The notes under the pieces were generated by a model. That model had not been told where the DNA came from. It searched no databases and saw only the letters and a list, made by a program, of their open reading frames with translations. A stretch of 64,000 nt of DNA from Cristatella mucedo (Eukaryota > Bryozoa > Phylactolaemata > Cristatellidae), in the NCBI GenBank assembly GCA_009760855.2, contig WPIO01000021.1, positions 434,001 to 498,000 of the forward strand, read 5' to 3'. This document shows, one piece after another, positions 33,249 through 44,300 of this stretch (positions are counted from its first letter, which is position 1; the number at the start of each line of letters is the position of its first letter). A program made the translations under genes and the position numbers.

Positions 33249-34334
33249 TTTCATTATGTAGTAGCGATTGTTTTCACAGGTCATCTCGAAGTCTTGACAA
33301 CTCAATCTCAAGAGACTGTGGTCACAAGAGGCGTCTTTGAAGTTCTTCTTCGGATCCTGTCGGCGGTCAATCTTCCTTAAGATGCTATACCAAAATGACA
33401 GCAGAGCCAAAAAGTTAAACGTTCAAAAATTCAAAAAGTGTTTAAAAAATTCCAAATACAATGTTGTAGACTGCTAGCTTCACTTCCTATTTCAAGTGTT
33501 ACTCTTGTGTCCTCAAACAGTTGCTCCAGAAGGCCTACAATGCTGTTCAGTCCATCATTAACAGCTTTCACAGCCTCCTCCTCTCCTGCACTCCACCTTG
33601 CTGCAGAGTCACATCTGACAGTGATGGCTAAGAATTTCTTCAGTTTTTTTAAGCTCAGAGTTGATCTTTAATAGAATATGAAGGGTACTTTCTATTGTTC
33701 CAAAAAGGATATTGGCAACGGAGTCTTGACTTGCAGCGTGAACTCCTGCTAGGTTTAAGCTGTGGTTATCAAATTGCCTCCTCATTTCTGGACAATATTC
33801 TCTTTAGGACACCTGACAAGTGGCCAGAAATGACTGCTTTGTCATCGTAGCACAGCCAGTCAAGCCAAGCTTGTGTGGTCTAATAGTAAGTCGGTGCTCA
33901 GCCACGGCACGCTGGCTCGCCCTTGACTCGTCGTAGCAGGCCGGGTTCGTCCTTGATGCGACTCAGCCCGCCTGTGGCAGGCAGGATGAAGCGAGCGGAC
34001 GGGAAGGGAAGTCGGAACGCGGACGAATGGGTGAACTGCCGTGTGCTTGTTGTGCTGCGAGCGCCAGCCGAATACAGGGTGGTTGCAGCCCACTCGCTGT
34101 TTCCGTGTCGTGGCATGTGCGCCGCCAGAGCTTCAAGCTACAGCTTGGTCTAAGTCTGTAAACGTGCGTAACTAGCTCAGCCAGCAATAATCGAGTCCAT
34201 TGAAACAAGGACTTGCTTGAAATCAAAATTGATTTTCTCACATGAAAAATTAAAAAAAAATATGCGAAATCGACTTTGCTTGTGGCAACCCTTGGCCATA
34301 GACGCCCGGGGACGCCTGTCCCCCTGCCCAACCC

Positions 34335-34400
34335 TTGCTACGCCTTTGGACCTCGGCCAGATCTTGGTCGGGGCGAGCACCTCTAGCCAAGGTATGCTGG
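34335..34400 (-). mobile_element. SINE-A head fragment
   Basis: ctcggccagatcttggtcgg followed by ggcgagcacct is the reversed head of family A. It is followed by a plus-strand L2 tail at 34,415-34,543. Confidence 0.55.
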
Positions 34401-34414
34401 TTGACATGCTTGTT

Positions 34415-34543
34415 GACATGCTTGTTTACATTGTGTATGTTACCACTTACCACGTAATCATGCTTCCGTTTCAGCATATGCAAAGTGCCAAGAAACAAAT
34501 TAAGTTCTCTGAGGGTGCTATATAAGTGTTTCATTATTATTAA
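34415..34543 (+). mobile_element. L2 family 1 3' end
   Basis: Short 3' untranslated part plus tail block (gcaaagtgccaagaaacaaa, ctctgagggtgc) and ATT run. Confidence 0.7.
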
Positions 34544-34682
34544 TCTCCCCTGTAAGGACCTTCTCTGCATGCGGGATGCGGCGTTTACCGACGAAGCGAA
34601 GCTCACAGCTAGGTTTTTCTATCGTTCAACTGCCATACCAAATCACTTCTCTTAAACTGCACTTGCTTACCATTTTGAACTA

Positions 34683-35356
34683 CAGTCAACCCTCGTTCAT
34701 CGTGGTTAATCCTTTCCAGACTCCACAGCGATAGGTGAATTTCCGCGAACTAGGATTGTTTATTTATAAATACAATATTTTCGTAGTTAGAACATAGAAG
34801 ACATGTTTACGACCCTCTAAATACGGTTTTTAACATTATTAGAGCCCTCTGGACATGGAATAACACCCCTTTAGTCGCAATTACACCCGCATGACCAAAT
34901 ATATTAGACAAAATAAGTGAAAATTAGACCTATTAGACGTTACAAACATCGTATTGCTATTATGGTACATTTAACTGCACACACACAATTCTTACGCACA
35001 AACACCAATCTATTAAAATAGTGCGTTTGGTGATGAAGCGATTAAGATGATGAGATGTACAGCACAGCAAAGAAGAGCAAGGTTGCTGCTCTGAAGGCCC
35101 GACTTAAGTAGGAGAGTCTTTAGGTGGTGCAGTATCTTCTCAACAGGTGCGTCATCGTATTCTTCAGCGTCCCATACTTACAGTAATCTTAATTTTAATT
35201 GTAATACTGGGGTGTATAATTGACTCAGACATATGAGCTCGCGCTGTATCATTTTCACTATTTTGATACACTTTTTAATGAATGTACACGTATTTAAAAA
35301 AACCACGATAGAGTGAAGCCGCGAAAGTCGAAGTCCGAAGTAGCGAGGAACGACTG
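34683..35356. mobile_element. Non-autonomous DNA transposon, Tigger/pogo-like
   Basis: A 674-base element bounded by CAGTCAACCCTCGTTCATCG at the left and the complement of CAGTCGTTCCTCGCTACTTC at the right, flanked by TA on both sides. The CAGTC-x-CCTCG ends with a following GCGG/TCGTGG block resemble the TcMar-Tigger group. Inside is AT-rich and no transposase frame is visible. Confidence 0.85.
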
Positions 35357-35379
35357 TACTTAGTCTTCACATGTTTCCC

Positions 35380-35975
35380 GGCATCATCGCTCATCTGAAG
35401 CGGATAATTTTTAGCTGCGTCTCTCACCGACACCAAATCCTTTAGGGACCTACTTTTGGCCCCTAAGCAATCTACAGCCTGAAACTCTCTTCCGACCAAC
35501 ATCACGACAACTTCCGATTGCATGGCTTTTGAAGCGAAGGTATGATCCTACCTGTTCCTCACAGCAAATGCTTCGCTCATATAACGATCAGCAGTGCAAA
35601 TTAGCTATAAGCAATCGGTTTGTATGCTATATCGTTTGCTTCCAAAGCCTGGAACTCACTCCCGACTTCCGTCACGACATCCACTGACTCGACCACATTT
35701 AAAAAGAAATTTAAAACGCACTATTTATGACAGAATATAGTGGGTACCTCTGATTATCGTCCTTTATGTGCTTATGCGTGCTGACACTGTTGCCTGCTTT
35801 CACTAACCACACTTGCATGCCGACCCTGTGCATGCCACCCCTAACCATGTTATTCATATTGTTTATCAAGTATGATATTTCCACTCACCATTCGATCGCG
35901 TTTCCTTTGCAGAAAATGGAAAGCGCCTAGAAGGATATTGAGTTCTCTGAGGGTGAGTGGTCAAGTTTATTAATA
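35380..35975 (+). mobile_element. L2-group LINE 3' part
   Basis: Two pieces. A decayed C-terminal block with a FGDLLLAPKQSTA-like reading (to 35,540) is followed by the family 1 end (KAWNSLPTSVTTSTDST, 35,640 on), the 3' region and the tail with imperfect ATT repeats. Confidence 0.7.
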
Positions 35976-35979
35976 TTAT

Positions 35980-37310
35980 TGTTAAATACTTCTGTTCTTT
36001 GCTAAAGCAACACCCAGCCTCAGGAAAGATCGGCACTAGTGGACAAACACCACACCTCTGGGATAGACTTCCGCAGCATCTGCACCACCCCCCATAGTCC
36101 CGGTCTCGATGCACGCCTTGCAAAGGCTGACTTCTGAGCCACTCTCCGCTGGTAGACGAGGGCCGGAGAGTCCTCCGGCAGGCTAGCACCATGGGGTGAA
36201 TACTTGAACCGCGACTCTGCCCGAGTCCACAAGGCACACCGCTGCGTTCATCAAGCCGGAGTCTGTGAGATGGGCGGCAATACGAGCAATGTTAAATGCT
36301 AAGGCAATCGTCGGCATTGTGTACAGTACTATAAACTCGGATCAGAGTGACATAATCATGTTACTGACTCAAGAGAGCCGGCACTCCCCCGCGGGGTAAC
36401 CGGGTCGCCCACCACCGCTACGAACGAACCGCCGGTGAGGGTAACAGCGGCCCGGTAGGTGTCGCTCCACCGAGAACGCCCCACGCGTTGTTAGAGACGC
36501 TCGTGGAAGTTGCACCGCGTGGGCTCAGGCGTCCGTTCCATCATCATGCCTGGAATCGCTTTATTGTATTGGTTAATTGTGCTTACAAGCTAGACGGATT
36601 CTTTCCCCACATATTCGCTCTTGTACGCCCGAGATCTGACAGCGAAGTAAAGCGCTTTCGGTCGTAGACGGTGCTGGCAGGAGCCACAGCTCACCGGTAA
36701 GTAATTTAACATTCTGATTTGGATATTCACTCGGCGTTGGTGGCCATGCCGTTAGCAACGCCGACTGACTCGATCGCAGCGCGGAAGTGGAGCACAGATC
36801 GCTGTGCAAAGACGTCTGAGGCGCCTCTGCCCGCTGGAGCCACTTCTCATGGGCTGACTTTCATTTGTAGAGGGGAGGGGGAGACGGCGTCGTTCGCAGC
36901 GGTATGACCCGCGTCTGGTCTGATAGCCCACGCACAGACATGTTTGCAGCTTGGCTTCGACCGTCAAGACTTGACAAGGCTAGCAGCGTTTTCGGGCAAG
37001 GCAGCTTCTCTAATCGTCACGCACGAAACTGGTGAGGACGCAGGAACTGCATTTGCAGCTGCCTGATCAGGGCTGCCAATGCAGTTCCTGCCTCTCCTCA
37101 CGCATTCGTTTGGCATCCCGACTTAACTTAATGGCGAATTAGATTGAATCATGCTAGCTTTAAGGCTGGAGTAGTTCCAATCTGTACACCTGGCTATCAA
37201 ATTCACCATGCTTATATTTTACACTGCATTGCTACCCTGCTGAGTAATCTTTGCTGGTACTAGATGCTTTGCTTCTACTATATGGGAATGTGTTGCTGTC
37301 ACATAATATA
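35980..37310. other. Unassigned intergenic sequence
   Basis: Two GC-rich patches (36,040-36,240 and 36,390-36,530) without a recognisable frame. Contains the hairpin at 37,041-37,090. No gene supported. Confidence 0.4.
37041..37090. repeat. Inverted repeat, 18-bp arms
   Basis: Left arm CAGGAACTGCATTTGCAG (37,041-37,058) pairs with CTGCCAATGCAGTTCCTG (37,073-37,090), 17 of 18 positions, around a 14-base loop. Confidence 0.9.
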
Positions 37311-37311
37311 T

Positions 37312-37498
37312 TAATTAATATAATTCATTTATATAGCGCCCCAAGAGAACTTAATCTCTATTAGTCTTAATCTCTTAATCTCTATTAATCTCTATCTATC
37401 TTAATCTATCGCTTCACATATGCCTCGGGGCTCGAGCCCACGACCTCAGTCAGACCTTGGTCGGGGCGAGCACCTTAACCGCTAGACCAAAACAGCAC
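37312..37498 (-). mobile_element. tRNA-derived SINE, family A, with internal expansion
   Basis: The reverse complement has a TGGTCTAGCGGTTAAGGTGC-like box A, GTCGTGGGCTCGAGCCC box B and the tail. A TCTATTAATC-type simple repeat has expanded between body and tail (37,350-37,408). Confidence 0.8.
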
Positions 37499-37732
37499 AT
37501 AATTCTAAAACGCTTTCTACAGCTCGCTGTACTCGCAGCAGAGCAGTGACCATGCAGTGGTCAGTGCAACCATTTTACGACCATTGGGTGAGGAACAAAG
37601 GCTTTGGCATCCGTTGATGAACAACAATAGCAGAAGCTATAACAGTGAGCAGCACCTGGCCGTAATCAAAACCTTGCTTTTATTTTTACATAAGTCGCAT
37701 CACATTTACTTACCAAATTTCACAGATGTTCT

Positions 37733-37775
37733 CTCTCTCCCCTCTCTCTCTCTCTCTCCTCTCTTACTCCCTCTC
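37733..37775. repeat. (CT)n microsatellite, imperfect
   Basis: Pyrimidine-only tract, mostly CT. Confidence 0.85.
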
Positions 37776-38978
37776 TTCCCTAAGTGCCAACTCTCTGCTT
37801 ACATTTATCAAGGACTGAGCTGTGAATATTGACAGGCACCGAGGAGATTACCCCTTTGCTTTGGTTTGCTGAGATTTTTTATTGATTCGCTTGTTTGCAA
37901 ACAGACCGCCCAAGCGTTCAACGACCTGGGAGCCGACGACCTGTGTTGCTAGTTTCTTTAGACATTATTCCCCCCCCCCCTGTTAGCGGCCTCCTCCGCG
38001 GCCGGTCGACCCATGCAAGGTTAAGGCTCAGCCACTTGAACACTATATGGCTAGGCCGGCTCTGCCGTAGATTTTGCATGTAGTACTAACCGATCGTTCA
38101 TCCCGTTTTGTGAGGATAGGATTTGCACATAAACCGGAGTGGAATCGGTCTGCTTTCGATTCGGGCGCACACTTGCTCCAAGTGCTGATGACACGACGAG
38201 GCTTGCCGTGCTCATGCTGAAACCCTACGTTCGCCAAAGCAATTCTTGCAAAGCATGACCTGGCTAAATAGTGTACAGCCGAGTGAGGTCTTCGAACTTA
38301 ATTCTAAGGCTTCAAACGCCCAATGGTGGCACCCACGAAGTATTTTGTGCTAGTCTGTCCATGCAGAGTTAGCAAAATAGTACTTGGGTATAGTAATAGT
38401 GTGGTAGTAGTACTCTGCTGAGGCTCAGCATTATGCCAACCTCTGCAATCAGAATCCCAACGTCTCTACTAGTTGTGAGTCTAACCCAAACTTGCAAAGG
38501 CCTTACCTTGCAGGCTATGGAGGGGACACGTGATCGTGCGTTATCAAGGCAAATTGCGTGGATGCTTATTAAACAATCTGCTCATCTTCTCACCAAAGAC
38601 TTCTCTTCCTCTGACGTCTTTTTGTTCCCTTGGAATGGGGCATCTGTAGTGACCCTTGGCTTCCGAGTTGCCATTACCCAAGTTCACGTCCCGAGACCAA
38701 CGAGGCACGTTCTTTGTTTGGCCAAAAACGGGTGCAATTAAAGCCTCGGGGGGGGGGTTTATCTGTTCCTTGCATATCCGGATAATTGTTCAGCCTTGTT
38801 TGCCATTTCGTCATTCCCACGGTCCCCTCCCCCTTGGATTTTCAAAGACTTCCGCTCTACTTAACTGAACTAGCTGCAGAACTTACTGATTTCTGTTTTA
38901 CCCACAGCTGCACTCAAACGTGCTGCAAGAAGCCACCTCCGGCTGACAGACGGGGAGGGCAGAATAGAACCAAGCTGG

Positions 38979-39020
38979 CACAAGTCTGCGTCACACAGCT
39001 GCATGTGATGCAGACTTGTG
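38979..39020. repeat. Inverted repeat, 17-bp arms
   Basis: CACAAGTCTGCGTCACA (38,979-38,995) pairs with TGTGATGCAGACTTGTG (39,004-39,020), 16 of 17 positions, around an 8-base spacer. Confidence 0.9.
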
Positions 39021-39729
39021 TGTGACAGATCGGTTCTGACTCGTGCGCCTCTTGCCTTTCCTGAGGCGGCATTGCAGACGTGCTCTCGTTAGTACTGTAA
39101 CCTGTGCTGACCCCAAACTTTCTGTTGGTTTGAATTAGCGCTTCTTTTATCATTATTTCGTTGCAGGAGGCAAGCTCAGGCCGAATCGCCGAGTGCACTA
39201 CTTTTCGGTGGGTGCTTGGCTGTGAGCACAATCTGAAATTTTCTCGCGCAGACATAGCACACAAAGTCTAATGGGTGGCTCTTCGTAAAAAAAAGTATTT
39301 GCTCATTTGGCTACTCGGTTGCTCAGCGCCTCTCGGCCACACAAAGCTCTATCTGAGCACTTCTGTCTGCCCAGCGCTGTCTGGCCGATTAATGAGCTCG
39401 CGCATGCTTTCCGCTCTTCCGACGGCGTTCGTGTAACCGCACCTTTCGTTATGCAGGCAGCTCAACGTTTGCGCTGCAGCCACTGCAAGTCTACGAGTGC
39501 AATCATTACTGGCGGTCCGGGATTGTCCTGATCCCAATTGGATATTCGCATTTTGAAGCAGAGCCATCAGATCTTGATGCCGTCCTTTCGTGGTCACTGC
39601 TCCTGCAAGACCAATGGTCTGCTGCCGTGATGCGTCACTCGCTGTCGTGAATCGTGGCGCCAACATCCTGGCTCCGCCTTCGGTCGATTGTCGACCAAGG
39701 GTGAAGCGGCAATACTGCAAAGCAGCGCC

Positions 39730-40183
39730 ATGTCTGCTATCAGCACGAGCGTCGATCCGGCTAAGATGCCCACCATCGATCCAACAGCCAGCTGCTACGT
39801 CAACATTCTGCCAGCATTCGTTGGTGCATCGTTGATGTCGGACCGAGCCAGGCATGTCGCGGGCCTCTACGATGCCATCGCGTATGACGAAGCGAGCGAG
39901 ATGGTGACAACCGGTGCATTCATGATGGGAGCGAGCAGCCCCTCAGCTAGCCAGCCGGTGGCGCTGGGCTCACCAGCAACGTCCGACCAGAGCATGGTCA
40001 CCTCTTCGAAAAGCTTGGAGTCCGTTCTCGAAGTGTCACTTGCCACGAGGCCTTTCTCGATGCCAACGAAGAACGGCATGCGGCGCTCTTCGGTCGCATC
40101 CAGTGTGGGAGCAGTCAGCTCAATGGGCTCTGAGGGCGACCTCTTGGCATCACACTTTCTTCTGGCGACTCCCGGAAGCTCAG
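39730..40183 (+). CDS. AKNA: AKNA-like exon 1 (predicted start codon)
   Basis: An open frame of Ser-, Met- and acidic-rich sequence starts at the first ATG after an in-frame stop at 39628 and ends at a GTGGGG donor in phase 1. The next exon needs exactly one base to complete a Val codon, so the phases agree. No conserved motif is visible, which is expected for the disordered N-terminus of this family. An additional upstream exon cannot be excluded. Confidence 0.5.
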
Positions 40184-41074
40184 GTGGGGGCTCTTCTCTT
40201 CTCGGATGATCGTGCGTGCTCTTCTTGAATTCCGCAAGAGTGGCTGCTACGTGAGAGCGCTAATCATAACGTGTGGAGGCACAGAGATTGTAACGTCGCC
40301 ATGTTTAGCATCCCGGGTCTCACGGCAAACAACTTGAGGAACAAGATATGTTTCGTCGTGAAAGTACCAAAGGCTCGCTGACAAGCAGCACCCAAAATGC
40401 TGCAGGTGCAGAAGCTTTGACATGCAATCGATTCTGACAAAAATATAGTGGTGTGAGTGTTTACGTGTAGCAGTTAGTACTCCGGCTGTACACATTGGCA
40501 GCAATGTACAGCATGTAAACAAGAATGGTGTATGTTGATTCAATGCATTAGCTAAATCGGGAACTCTTTTTGTTAGCCTATACTCTCAGCTAGTAAACCT
40601 AAAGGCAGGAACTAGTGGAGAAGCCAGAAGCAACAAACACAGGAACAGGCTACACGTTTCCTCTATTTGCATTGTAAAATCTTTGGAAACGTTTTAATAA
40701 GTACTTATTCAATCTCCCTGATTAGTAAGGAATCTATGCTCTTGGCAGCTATGCTGGATGAGTTCAAGCTACTAGACTTAATTCCATGTTTTTTAACTAG
40801 ATTTACAGTGCAGTGCCGAGTTGACAGCACACTTTGGCTTGGTCGTGCCAGACTTGACTATTCAAACTCAGTATTGATAAGGCTACTGGAAAAAAGCCGT
40901 TAAGCCTCTATAATTATTACTGAATATGGCCACAATGTTTCTCAAGTTTTTCAGACTAGTTCGAGATTTTTAAGAATTCACTATCTTGATTTTGTGAGTG
41001 CTTGCAGCTGTTTGTTCCTCTTAATCTGCACACTCTTTCTCTCTCCCCCTCTCTCCCCTTCTCTCTTTCTCTCC

Positions 41075-41128
<54 letters not shown>

Positions 41129-41226
41129 CTCTTTCTCTCCCTCTCAGTTCTCTCTGTCTCTCTCTGTCTCTGTCTCTGTCTCTCTGTCTCTGTCTCTGTC
41201 TCTGTCTCTGTCTCTCTGTCTCTCTG

Positions 41227-41322
<96 letters not shown>

Positions 41323-44300
41323 CTCTCTCTCTCCCTCTCTCTTGTTCTATTTGCATGACAGTCAGCAAAACGACACTGTGTGTAGAAACCACATCTCTTT
41401 TGAATTTCCTGCAGTGCTGCCCCTGCCTCGTGACCTCGAATCAAATCCTGCCAAGGTGTCTGCCACCTCGCTAGCCGTGAAGCAGCATTCTGACCAGCAG
41501 CACCAGGAGCCGCGAATGCTGAAGCTGCCGCGCTCACCATCGCCCGAGCACTCGTTCTCCTACCGCTCGTCGAGCCTGCCGACAAGCCGAGCGCACAGCC
41601 CGCTGCCGCAGCAGGCGCCGTCGCCTCACGGCTCCGATTGGCCGCAGCTTGACAGCCCAGAGTCGAGCCCGGAGGCAGGCAGCCCGTCGGGCAGCCAATC
41701 GATCTCGCTCTTGCCATCAAAGATCACTCTCTTCCAATCTGTGATGCTCTCCGCCACCACTGAAGCAGCTCCTGTCGTGGGCTCCGCAAGCGGGGCGCTC
41801 AGTACCGGCAGGCAGCAGCCTGAGCAGCGCCCTCCTCCTCCTCCTCCTCCTCTTCCTGCAGCCACAGATGTGAGGCGGCCTGCACCCCAGACCGGGATGC
41901 ACAGGTCGAGGTCGACGTCGTCTCTCGTCACACCGTCCAAGCTCCCGCGGTGGACCGGTAAGCCGGCCGCAGCGGCGGCAGAGGCGATAGCGGCCGCAAC
42001 ACTGGCGTCTGATCGGCGATCGGCCAAGCATCATCGATCAAATGACACTATATCGGGCATGGATGATATCGTGGACGAAAGCTACCGACTGGATGCCTTT
42101 GGCTCATCGGAATCGCCACCCTCGCCTTTGCCACAGCCGATGCGTGCTGCCGGCAGTGGCAGCGGCGGCAGCTCGACTGTGCAGGCTGCCGCGGCTGCAG
42201 CAGCTAATGGTGTCGGCAGCCAGCCTGTCAGGCTGAAACCGGCGCTGGCCGGGCCGCGTCTGAGCAGCCTAGCGCCGCCTCGGGCCTCGTCCCGACCGGA
42301 TGAGAAGCCCGGCCGAATGCCGGCCTACGGGCCGGGCCTGTCTACCGACTCTGCGACGGTAACGGCGCGTGAGAAACCCGATGTAGCGGACGGTCGCATG
42401 CGTCGAGTGCATGGAGCCGGGCCAGTGGCGGCAGCGGCCGCCGCAGATGCCACGGCAGCTGCAGCGGCAGAGGTCGGCAGCAGCTTGCTTGCGAAAACTA
42501 CACCGGCAGCCACGGCTGGACGATCGTCAGCGACCGAAAAAGCCACCCGTGCAGAAAGTCGAGCCGACAGTGGGCAGTGTTTGGCAGCTGGCGAGACAAA
42601 TCGCACGCCTGAGAAAGCGGCCGCTCAGCCGAGTCGACAGCAGCAGCAGCAGCAGCAGAAATCTGCTCTTGACACGCAACGTTTGCAAGCAGAAGCAGCA
42701 GCAGCAGACGACGGTGGCGCATCTCTAATCAAGGCGCACGAAGCTCCCTTGGAGCAGCTCATTTACCAGCCCAGATTCAGGCCCGCCGCCGCCGTGCTTC
42801 GGAGGGAGCAGCGGACTGGGCCTGCCGCCACTGCTGCAGCCTCATATGGTTCAGACTCGGACCAGCCCAGCCTCACGTGGTCCTTTGACGTCGACTCATC
42901 CTTGATGAGTTTGCTCGCCGCTCGGCAGTCAGCGGGAGGAGCTCTCTCCAGCGCCAGCCCGTACCTGTCTTCGAGTCTCAATGCCACGTCGCTGCTGCCG
43001 AATCGATCAGCAGACGACGCATCCGGGCGCCAGCAAGGCGCGAGAGCGGATCTGGGCGGCAAAGGTCAGCGGCCGTCGGTCGGCGTCAGGCGACGAGACG
43101 GATTATCGGCAGGGGGCATGCCCGGCCCCTCCGTCGTCGATAGGCTGGTGCTCGGAAGAAGAGGAAGGAGTGAGGCCGATGAGACGGAAGCCTCGGATGC
43201 CGCTGCCGCTGCCAGTAGTGGAGGCAGCTTGTCAGAGTGGCGGCCGTCGGCCAACGATCGAGACGGCAGGCTACTCGCAGACCGTGAAAATCTTCACCCC
43301 TTGAGAAGTCAGAGCGGTGCAACGATGAAGGAAGAGGAGCCGCTGAGCTCAGAGGAGGACACGGCTGCTGCACGCTCGTTAGCAGCACTCGCAGTGCCGG
43401 CAAAGCGCATCGACGGGCGCTCTGCGGGGCCGAGTGGCAGTGGCGGCGGCGGCAGCGGCGGCACAAGAGCCGCAGCCGCAGCTTCGGCCGGCAGGCAGTC
43501 GGCTGCGGCCACCCGCGAAAGGATGGCGCGCTCCGAGCCAGCTCGGCATCGAGGTGGTGTGGCCCCGGGAAGCAGGATGGCGGCAGCGTCGTACGCGAGT
43601 GGTGATGCACAGTCGCTCGATGTGCTCGCCGAACTGCAGCAGGTGAGTGGCAGTGCACTTTCCCTGCCCAGCCTTCACAGCGGCGTGTTAAAATAATAAT
43701 AATAATAATAACTCATTTGTATTGCGCCCTAAGAGAACTTATTCTCTATTCAGGCGCTTCACATGTGCCACCGGGCTCGAGCCCACGACCTCGGTCAGAC
43801 CTTGGTCGGGGCAAGCATCTTAATCACTGGGCCAAACCATCTGCGCATTCTTCAGTGAATGCACTGGCACCCAGTGTGTGGCCGGCAGATGGCTGGTGCA
43901 GGCGGTGGCCGCAGGATTACCTGCCGAAGCCCGACCTGTGCTCAGTGGCCGCCGAACTTCCTGTTGTAGAGCTATGCCGATTTGCTCACAAAATACGCTC
44001 TAGCTGAAGTAACCATCGACCAGCTGCGCCTCGGTGCAAGATTAAACGTGGATGGCAAGCCTGCAGGTGCTGGGATGTCAACAAGCTCGGCTGGCTCAGG
44101 TAGGTCGTTATAGGGCATCCACAGGCACTCATAAAGCAAGTGAAAGCAGCACACCAACAACCCTGCTCTGGGAAGCATGCACACTGCTTCAGTACTCTTT
44201 GATATTTAGCCCCCCTCCCTCTGATGCATGCACACAAGACAAAGTTGTGCACTACATGTGCAAAAGCCGATGGGCGAATCAGCCGCACGCTAAAAAATTG

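Larger units (their letters stand above)
31870..33890 (-). mobile_element. hAT transposon remnant, ZMYM-like transposase
   Basis: On the minus strand, from about 33,880 downwards, blocks read HSLNLAGVHAASQDSVANIL, FGTIESTLHILLKINSELKK, RWSAGEEEAVKAVND, an ALLSFWYSILRKIDR block, and YGEDVFPNLSVAFQVLNIAV then SVASCERSFSKLKIILSYLR. The last is the hAT C-terminal dimerisation motif of the ZMYM1-like group. Frames are broken and two L2 3' tails are inserted (33,100-33,248 and 32,437-32,795). Terminal repeats were not found. Confidence 0.8.

Noticed and set aside
39349-39855. 168-residue minus-strand open frame
   Set aside because: It mirrors the plus-strand exon 1 region and has no recognised similarity.
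40956-41720. Arg/Glu-rich minus-strand and Ser/Leu-rich plus-strand frames
   Set aside because: They are translations of the (CT)n tract, which stays open in all frames.
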